From Curtobacterium flaccumfaciens pv. betae (GTDB taxonomy: Bacteria; Actinomycetota; Actinomycetes; Actinomycetales; Microbacteriaceae), in the NCBI RefSeq assembly GCF_026241855.1, contig NZ_JAPJDC010000001.1:3596001-3660000 (forward strand): a DNA stretch of 64,000 nt. Direction: 5' to 3'. Positions within the stretch are counted from its first letter, which is position 1. Every line of letters starts with the position of its first letter. Shown here piece after piece: positions 59,122-64,000 of this stretch. The position numbers and the translations under genes were made by a program. The notes under the pieces were generated by a model, which had not been told where the DNA came from, did no database searches, and saw only the letters and a program-made list of their open reading frames with translations.

Positions 59122-59766
59122 TCAGTCCGCCAGGAACCGCAGGACCGCGAGCACCCGCCGGTTCTCGTTCGGCGTCGCCTCGAGCCCGAGCTTGGTGAAG
59201 ACCGCGGTGACGTGCTTCTCGACGGTCCCGCCGGACAGGAACAGCGTGTCCGCGATCGCGGCGTTGGACCGGCCCTCGGCCATCAGGCGCAGCACGTCGG
59301 TCTCGCGGGCGGTCAGCGAGTCGAGCGGACCGTTCGTGGCACGCGGCGCCTGGACCAGTGCGGCAGCCACCTCGGGGTCGAGCACGACGTTGCCCGCGGC
59401 GACCTGGTGCAGTGAGTCGATGAAGGTGCCGACCTCGGCGACCTGGTCCTTCAGCAGGTACCCGACGCCGACGGTGGCGACGTCGAGCAGCGCCCGCGCC
59501 CACTGCGCCTCGGCGTACTGCGAGAACAGGAGCACCCCGACGTCGGGCCGGACGTCCTTCACCCGCATGGCCGCGCGGACCCCCTCGTCGGTGTGGGTCG
59601 GCGGCATCCGGATGTCCATCACCACGACGTCGACCGCGCCGTGCGCGACGGCGGCCACCGCGGCGTCGCCGTCCGACACCGGCACGACCTCGTGCCCGCG
59701 ACCGCGCAGCAGGGACGTCAGCCCCTCGCGCACGATCGTGTTGTCGTCGGCGACGACGATCCTCAC
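59122..59766 (-). CDS. NarL/LuxR family response regulator
   Basis: A 214-residue response regulator. The receiver domain (1-120) has the acidic pair ADDN, phospho-acceptor Asp in VVVMDIRMPP, and Lys in YLLKDQVAE. The C-terminal LuxR HTH is LTARETDVLRLMAEGRSNAAIADTL and the recognition helix SGGTVEKHVTAVFTKLGL. The GTG start overlaps the histidine kinase stop by 4 nt. It forms a two-component pair with the kinase; targets unknown. Confidence 0.95.
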   Translation of the reverse strand: MRIVVADDNTIVREGLTSLLRGRGHEVVPVSDGDAAVAAVAHGAVDVVVMDIRMPPTHTDEGVRAAMRVKDVRPDVGVLLFSQYAEAQWARALLDVATVGVGYLLKDQVAEVGTFIDSLHQVAAGNVVLDPEVAAALVQAPRATNGPLDSLTARETDVLRLMAEGRSNAAIADTLFLSGGTVEKHVTAVFTKLGLEATPNENRRVLAVLRFLAD

Positions 59767-61106
59767 CGTTCGGCTCCGCTCGGCATGCGCATCCGGATGC
59801 GGGTCGGGCCGCCGGCGGGGCTGTCCACCTGCAGGTCCCCGTCCACGGCGCGCAGCCGTTCGAGCACCCCGGCCAGGCCGGTGCCGTGACCGTCGGGGGT
59901 GCCGAGCGCGACGTGTGCCCCGCCGTGGCCGTCGTCCTCGACCTCGACGAGCAGGTCGGTGCCGAGCATGCCGACCCGGACGGCGGTGGCCGAGGCTCCG
60001 GCGTGCTTCGACACGTTCGTCAGCAGCTCGAGCACCCCGAAGTACGCGATCCCCTCGACGACGCGGGACGGCCGGACGGGCAGGTCCACCGACAGCGCGA
60101 CGGGGAACGGGGTCCGGGAGCACGCCGAGGTCAGCGCGGCCTCGAGCCCCTCGTCGAGGACGGGCGGGTGGATGCCGCGGGCCAGGGCGCGGAGCTCGAC
60201 CAGCGCCTCTTTCGTCGACGCGTGCGCCCGGTCGACCAGCGCGGTGACCGCGTCCGGGTCGGCGCCGGTCTGCAGGCGGTCGCGGGCGTCGCCCAGGGTC
60301 ATCGCCAGGCCGACGAGCCGGGCCTGGGTGCCGTCGTGCAGCTCCCGCTCGATGCGGCGCAGGGTGGTGTCGGCGTCGAGCACGGCGGCGTCGCGCGAGG
60401 CCGTGACCTGGCGGAGCCGCAGGTCGCGGGCGGTGGCACCGAGCAGGGCGCGGATGACCACACGCTGCAGTGCCGCGAGCCCGTGGTTCACCGCGGGCCA
60501 GAGGAACAGCACGATGAGCAGGCCGAGCACCGCGAACCCGACCTGCAGCGGCGGGGTGTCGACGTACACGCCGAGGAACTGCGCACCGCTGTGGAGCTCG
60601 CCGTCCGCGCCCCGCTGCGCCGGCAGGAAGTGCCCCCACGCCGCGTGCGTCATCGCGCCCAGACCGCTCACGAGCACAGCGGTCGAGACGGCGAACGTGG
60701 TGGTGGTCAGCACGAACCCCGCGAGCAGGTACGCGAACGCCCGCCAGGTGGGGCCGTCCGACAGCCGGGCGAACGCGGTGCCGAGCGGCGTCGAACCTGC
60801 ACGGGGCGGTGCCGGGGCGACGACGACCTGCCCGAGCAGCGCGGCGGACATCCGGCGGGTGACCGCGGCGAACCAGTGCGACCCACCGAGCAGGAACGCG
60901 GCGACGACCAGGCCGACCCAGGTCAGCGACACCGGGATGCCGACGGCCAGCACCACGACGAACCAGGCCAGCGCGGCGATCGCGATCGGCAGGTGCGCGG
61001 CGTGGAACGCGAAGGCCCGCCAGGTGCTGCCGTCGGCGACGGCTCGGAACGGTCGGAACCGGGGGACGGTGGTGGGTGCGCCCGAGGTGGCGACGGCGGT
61101 GTACAT
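59763..61106 (-). CDS. Sensor histidine kinase (HisKA_3 type)
   Basis: A 447-residue NarX/DesK-like membrane kinase. Four TM segments in two pairs (about 38-75 and 122-215) flank a short loop. Each pair is preceded by a similar G-x-TWRAFA(F/Y) segment, suggesting internal duplication. The dimerisation/phospho-acceptor box is RRIERELHDGTQARLVGLAM (His near 265) and the ATPase domain has LLTNVSKHA and DDGHGG, GTGLAG. The N-terminal signal is not known. Co-transcribed with the response regulator gene. Confidence 0.93.
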   Translation of the reverse strand: MYTAVATSGAPTTVPRFRPFRAVADGSTWRAFAFHAAHLPIAIAALAWFVVVLAVGIPVSLTWVGLVVAAFLLGGSHWFAAVTRRMSAALLGQVVVAPAPPRAGSTPLGTAFARLSDGPTWRAFAYLLAGFVLTTTTFAVSTAVLVSGLGAMTHAAWGHFLPAQRGADGELHSGAQFLGVYVDTPPLQVGFAVLGLLIVLFLWPAVNHGLAALQRVVIRALLGATARDLRLRQVTASRDAAVLDADTTLRRIERELHDGTQARLVGLAMTLGDARDRLQTGADPDAVTALVDRAHASTKEALVELRALARGIHPPVLDEGLEAALTSACSRTPFPVALSVDLPVRPSRVVEGIAYFGVLELLTNVSKHAGASATAVRVGMLGTDLLVEVEDDGHGGAHVALGTPDGHGTGLAGVLERLRAVDGDLQVDSPAGGPTRIRMRMPSGAER

Positions 61107-61235
61107 GCGGACCTCTTCGTGTCGGTGACGAGCTTATTGCCCGACACCAGCCTCGCCGCGGGGGTCCGCCCGCACACCGGTGCTGCCCCCCGTCGACGGT
61201 GGGGAAACCCCGCGATCGTCGTCAGCCGGGTCCGC

Positions 61236-61928
61236 TCAGGCCCCGGTCTGCTCGGTCGGTGCGGCCACGGGCTTCGACTGGCTCGACCCTCGTTGCCGCA
61301 GGGACACGGTGGCGATCACCATCACCGAGATGACCAGGAACTCCGACTGCCAGTTCTGCATCGACTCGAACCAGAACTGGCTCGTGCCCAGGTAGCCCCA
61401 CGCCGTGACGACATCGCCGCCGTGTTCGAGCTGCTCCTCGTTGTAGGCCGCCGCACCACCGATCAGGTGCCCCACGACACTGCCGAGGAACAGCACCGCG
61501 AACAGGATCAGCAGGGAGTTCTCGTACAGCACGAGCACGATCCCGCCCCGGCGCACCGGCCACGGGGCCTTCGGATCGTCGGCGTGCTCCCGGGGGTCCT
61601 CGTCCTGCGGGCTCTGTTCGTCCAGGGGCTCGGACTCGCTCGACCCCTTCTGGAACAGGAACACCGTGAACACGATGTACGCGCCCATCTGCAGGAACTC
61701 GCTCTCCCAGTTCTCGAAGGTGGCCTCGGCGAAGTCGCCGCTCGTCAGGAAGCCCCAGAGCGACACGGCCGCCTCGCCGTGCTGGAGTGCGTCCGCCGCG
61801 GACACCCGCCACCCGGCCAACACCATGCCGACGAAGCACACGACGAAGACGGCGACGTTCGCGAGGAGCAGGCCGTGCCGTCGCACACGCTGCCACCCAC
61901 TCGATCCGTTGTGCAGGCCGAGGGTCAC
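61236..61928 (-). CDS. DUF6766 family membrane protein with internal duplication
   Basis: A 230-residue membrane protein with about four TM segments. Two halves are clearly related: the first has WGFLTSGDF...FENWESEFLQ...QKGSSESEP, the second WGYLGTSQF...MQNWQSEFLV...RQRGSSQSKP. The halves are joined by an acidic linker (PQDEDPREHADDPK). The GTG at 61928 has GGAGG 5 nt upstream, better than the ATG at 61958. Function unknown. Confidence 0.83.
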   Translation of the reverse strand: MTLGLHNGSSGWQRVRRHGLLLANVAVFVVCFVGMVLAGWRVSAADALQHGEAAVSLWGFLTSGDFAEATFENWESEFLQMGAYIVFTVFLFQKGSSESEPLDEQSPQDEDPREHADDPKAPWPVRRGGIVLVLYENSLLILFAVLFLGSVVGHLIGGAAAYNEEQLEHGGDVVTAWGYLGTSQFWFESMQNWQSEFLVISVMVIATVSLRQRGSSQSKPVAAPTEQTGA

Positions 61929-62024
61929 CGGGTCCTCCGTTCGTCGCGCCGAGCCCATCCTGGTCCGGTCGCCACGAACGCCTTCGCAGGAGCACCCGAC
62001 CGGTCGTGCCGGTCCGTCAGCGAC

Positions 62025-62747
62025 TCAGAGCGTGACGCCGGTGGCCGTCGCGAGCGTGTCGAGCAGTTCGGTGCGGAACCGCTGGTCGGCGACCGCCGGG
62101 TGCGGCTCCTGCCGCTCTCCGTGGAACCAGTAACCACCCGTCACGGTTTGGTCCGGGTCGGTCGCGAGCGTCTCCTGCGTGCGGTGTCCGAGCTCGAAGT
62201 CGTCCGGAGCGCCGGCCCCGCCCATCTTGGTCGCCACCCAGCCCGGGTCGACGGCGTTGCTCAGCACGCCCGGGCGTCGGAGCGGCACCTCGGCGGCGAG
62301 CGCCGTCACGAACAGCTTCGTGTCGGAGTACGAGTTCGTCTCCGAAGCGCCGGTCCAGTCGACGGTGTCCAGGCGCGGACGGCCGCCCCGGTGCATCCCG
62401 CTGCTCAGGTACACGTGCCGCCCCGGCGACCGCAGCAACGCGGTGAACAGGTAGGGCGCCACGACGTTGACGGGCACCAGGGAACGGCCGGAGATCACGC
62501 CGGCGTTGTGCACGACGGCGTCGAGCGGGGTGCCGGCGTCGAGTTCCCGGGCGGTGGCGATCACGGCGTCGCGGTCCGCCAGGTCGGCGACGACGAGTTC
62601 GGCGCCGCGCTCCACCAGGTCGGCGACCGCCTCGGCGCGGGCCGGGTTGCGCGCGTGGACGACGACGACGTGTCCGCTGCGGAGCAGCGAGTCGGCGGTT
62701 CCCCGCCCGAGGCCGTCGGTGGATCCGGTGACGAGGATGCGTGCCAT
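62025..62747 (-). CDS. Short-chain dehydrogenase/reductase
   Basis: A 240-residue SDR. Motifs are ILVTGSTDGLGRGTADSLL, VVADLADRD, HNAG, YLSSGMHRGG with the catalytic Ser, and YSDTK with Tyr and Lys. It is close to the WWOX/retinol-dehydrogenase-like subgroup by pattern (VDPGWVATKMGG). Substrate unknown. A degenerate family A hairpin separates it from the TetR gene upstream. Confidence 0.9.
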   Translation of the reverse strand: MARILVTGSTDGLGRGTADSLLRSGHVVVVHARNPARAEAVADLVERGAELVVADLADRDAVIATARELDAGTPLDAVVHNAGVISGRSLVPVNVVAPYLFTALLRSPGRHVYLSSGMHRGGRPRLDTVDWTGASETNSYSDTKLFVTALAAEVPLRRPGVLSNAVDPGWVATKMGGAGAPDDFELGHRTQETLATDPDQTVTGGYWFHGERQEPHPAVADQRFRTELLDTLATATGVTL

Positions 62748-62807
62748 CCGCCCATCATGCGCCCGACGGCTGCGGCGGGTCCGGCAGGTGGACCGGCAAC
62801 GGGCGGA

Positions 62808-62843
62808 CGGGAGGCGCGGTGCGGGCCCGCCACGGGCCTCCCG
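62808..62843. terminator. Family A palindrome (degenerate)
   Basis: Two 18-nt arms with about three mismatches, core CGGGAGGCGCGGTGCGGG, 5 nt after the TetR gene stop and upstream of the SDR gene. Confidence 0.7.
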
Positions 62844-62848
62844 GCTGT

Positions 62849-63463
62849 TCACGGGCCGGCCACAGGGCCGAGGATCGCAGCGAGCTGCGACCGGATGTCC
62901 TGCAGCAGCTCCTCGGTCGTCAGCGCCTGGTGGACGGTGGCGGTCAGCCCGATGTGCAGCACGGCGGTGACCACCCGGGCGAGCACCGGGGCGTCGACGG
63001 TCGTGACCCGGGCGTGCCGCTCGAGCACCGCGGCCACGCCGTCCTCGAGACGCTGGGCCAGGGCGAGTCCGCGGTGCCGGTTCGGTTCTGACGGGTCGCC
63101 GAACACCAGCTCGTGCAGGTAGGTCCGGCCGTTCTCGGGATGCTCCCGGACGCAGTGCACCACCGGTCCGAGCAGCGCGAGCACGACCGGTACGGCATCG
63201 GCATCGTCGGGGGCGGCCGCGACCGCCGCCAGACCGTCGTCGATCGCCGTTGCGAACCGCTCGTTCTGCACCATGATCAACAGCTCGGCCTTGGTCGCCG
63301 CGTACCGGAACAGGGTGCCGACGGCGACGTCCGCCCGGTCGGCGATCTGCTGTGTGGTGACCCCGCCGACGCCCCGCTCCAGGAACAGGGTGCGTGCGGC
63401 GTCGAGGATGCGCCGGGTCTTGTCCTGCCGTCCGCGTTCCCGCCGACCGAGGGTGGCTTCCAT
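62849..63463 (-). CDS. TetR/AcrR family transcriptional regulator
   Basis: A 204-residue TetR protein. The HTH is ILDAARTLFLERGVGGVTTQQ, then IADRADVAVGTLFRYAATKAELL. The C-terminal ligand domain is not recognisable. AAGGAG lies 6 nt before the ATG at 63463. It is divergent from an alpha/beta hydrolase gene across 86 bp containing a strong 26-bp dyad, so it very probably represses the hydrolase and itself. Confidence 0.93.
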   Translation of the reverse strand: MEATLGRRERGRQDKTRRILDAARTLFLERGVGGVTTQQIADRADVAVGTLFRYAATKAELLIMVQNERFATAIDDGLAAVAAAPDDADAVPVVLALLGPVVHCVREHPENGRTYLHELVFGDPSEPNRHRGLALAQRLEDGVAAVLERHARVTTVDAPVLARVVTAVLHIGLTATVHQALTTEELLQDIRSQLAAILGPVAGP

Positions 63464-63471
63464 CGCGCTCC

Positions 63472-63500
63472 TTGACAACTTTAGTGAGTGTGCTCATTAT
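63472..63500 (+). promoter_or_regulatory. Promoter of alpha/beta hydrolase gene
   Basis: TTGACA (63472-63477) and CATTAT (63495-63500) with a 17-bp spacer, one of the few classical sigma-70-like promoters in the window. It overlaps the TetR operator. Confidence 0.55.
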
Positions 63501-63511
63501 TGAGCATACTC
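63486..63511. promoter_or_regulatory. TetR operator dyad
   Basis: GAGTGTGCTCA (63486-63496) and TGAGCATACTC (63501-63511) are inverted copies with one mismatch, separated by TTAT. It covers the -10 box of the hydrolase promoter, as expected for a repressor site. Confidence 0.65.
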
Positions 63512-63549
63512 GGATAGCCCGAGGCGCACCACACCAGACCAGGACGGCG

Positions 63550-64000
63550 ATGGACGACGAACCGCACACCGAGCGCGACACGTCGACGACGACCCGTGCG
63601 ATCGCCGTCCCGGGCGGGACCGTCCTGGCCCGCACACTCGGCAGCACCAGCGCGGGCATCCCGCTCGTGGTCCTGACGCACCTCGCCGCCAACCTCGACA
63701 GCTTCGACCCCGAGCTCGTCCAGCCGCTCGCCGAGCACGGCGGCGTGGTCTTGCTCGGCTACCGCGGAGTCGGTGGCGCCGGAGGACGCGCCCGCGACTC
63801 GATCGAGGAAATGGCCACCGATGCCCTCGCGGCGATCCGAGCACTCGGTCTCGACCGGATCGACCTGTTCGGGCTGTCGATGGGCGGGATGGTCGCGCAG
63901 GAGATCGTCGAGCGCGCCCCCGGGCTGGTGCACCACCTGGTGCTGGCCGGGTCGGGACCGGCCGGTGGGCCCGGCCTCGCGAGCATGACCGGTGTCGTCG
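63550..64000 (+). CDS. Alpha/beta hydrolase (3' end outside window)
   Basis: The first 150 codons of an alpha/beta hydrolase. Visible are PLVVLTHLAANLDSFDPELVQ with the oxyanion region, LLGYRGVGGAGGRARDSIEEMA and the nucleophile elbow FGLSMGGMVAQEI with the catalytic Ser. The frame remains open at base 64000, so the catalytic Asp and His lie beyond. AGGA is 6 nt before the ATG. It is probably induced through the divergent TetR repressor. Substrate unknown. Confidence 0.88.
   Translation, partial: MDDEPHTERDTSTTTRAIAVPGGTVLARTLGSTSAGIPLVVLTHLAANLDSFDPELVQPLAEHGGVVLLGYRGVGGAGGRARDSIEEMATDALAAIRALGLDRIDLFGLSMGGMVAQEIVERAPGLVHHLVLAGSGPAGGPGLASMTGVV

Overview
The window is very GC-rich, densely coded DNA from a high-GC actinobacterium. 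The monomeric NADP isocitrate dehydrogenase, DUF4126, DUF6766 and FBP-domain proteins, Abi-like protein, MmyB-type regulators and numerous leaderless promoters fit a member of the Microbacteriaceae; Curtobacterium is my best guess, but the genus is inference. I see no rRNA, tRNA, CRISPR array, transposase or phage gene. It reads as ordinary chromosome with regulators, transporters and stress or redox enzymes.

Layout. 1-8.2 kb: an amino-sugar locus. A DeoR-type repressor, a Gfo/Idh/MocA protein and a lipoprotein solute-binding protein lie on the minus strand. A tightly overlapping plus-strand operon encodes a SIS isomerase/deaminase, ROK kinase, GlcNAc/GalNAc-6-P deacetylase, PfkB kinase and class II aldolase. 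Together these would take an imported N-acetylhexosamine, most simply GalNAc, down to triose phosphates. 8.2-16 kb: L-serine dehydratase, a PspC mini-protein, a quinone-oxidoreductase-like protein, a divergent shikimate dehydrogenase homologue, a phytoene-desaturase-like oxidoreductase with an SRPBCC protein, an orphan Abi-like gene, and hypotheticals. 16-22.6 kb: a MacB-type ABC exporter with a divergent TetR gene, then a four-gene osmoprotectant (OpuC-type) importer. 22.8-30.5 kb: DinB, DUF6197, aminoglycoside-phosphotransferase-like and ScbR-like genes, a GAF protein with a degenerate PP2C domain coupled to a ThuA gene, DUF4874/DUF4832 and DUF3817. 30.6-36.6 kb: monomeric IDH, a DGSGP-repeat membrane protein, an M23 peptidase with a histone-like tail, and a CNNM/CBS membrane protein. 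36.6-37.2 kb: a non-coding 204-bp tandem repeat.

37.2-54.2 kb: two MmyB-type regulators, a methyltransferase, an FBP (EF-G-binding-like) gene with a probable leader peptide, aldo/keto reductases, a bicovalent-flavin oxidoreductase, a PadR-controlled ABC system, an SDR-cupin pair, a sorbosone/glucose-dehydrogenase-like lipoprotein and an MFS transporter. 54.2-64 kb: an epimerase, DUF4126, several SDRs with MerR or TetR partners, an orphan LacI regulator, a two-component system, DUF6766, and the start of an alpha/beta hydrolase gene that runs off the window.

Two patterns cut across the window. At least 16 genes have a TAnnnT box placed 6-7 nt before the start codon, so their mRNAs are probably leaderless. 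At least ten gene ends carry near-perfect 32-48 bp palindromes built on one shared core (GGACGGGAGGC...), and a second, unrelated palindrome family occurs three times. These look like mobile or selected terminator/REP-like elements and are the most distinctive structural feature seen here.
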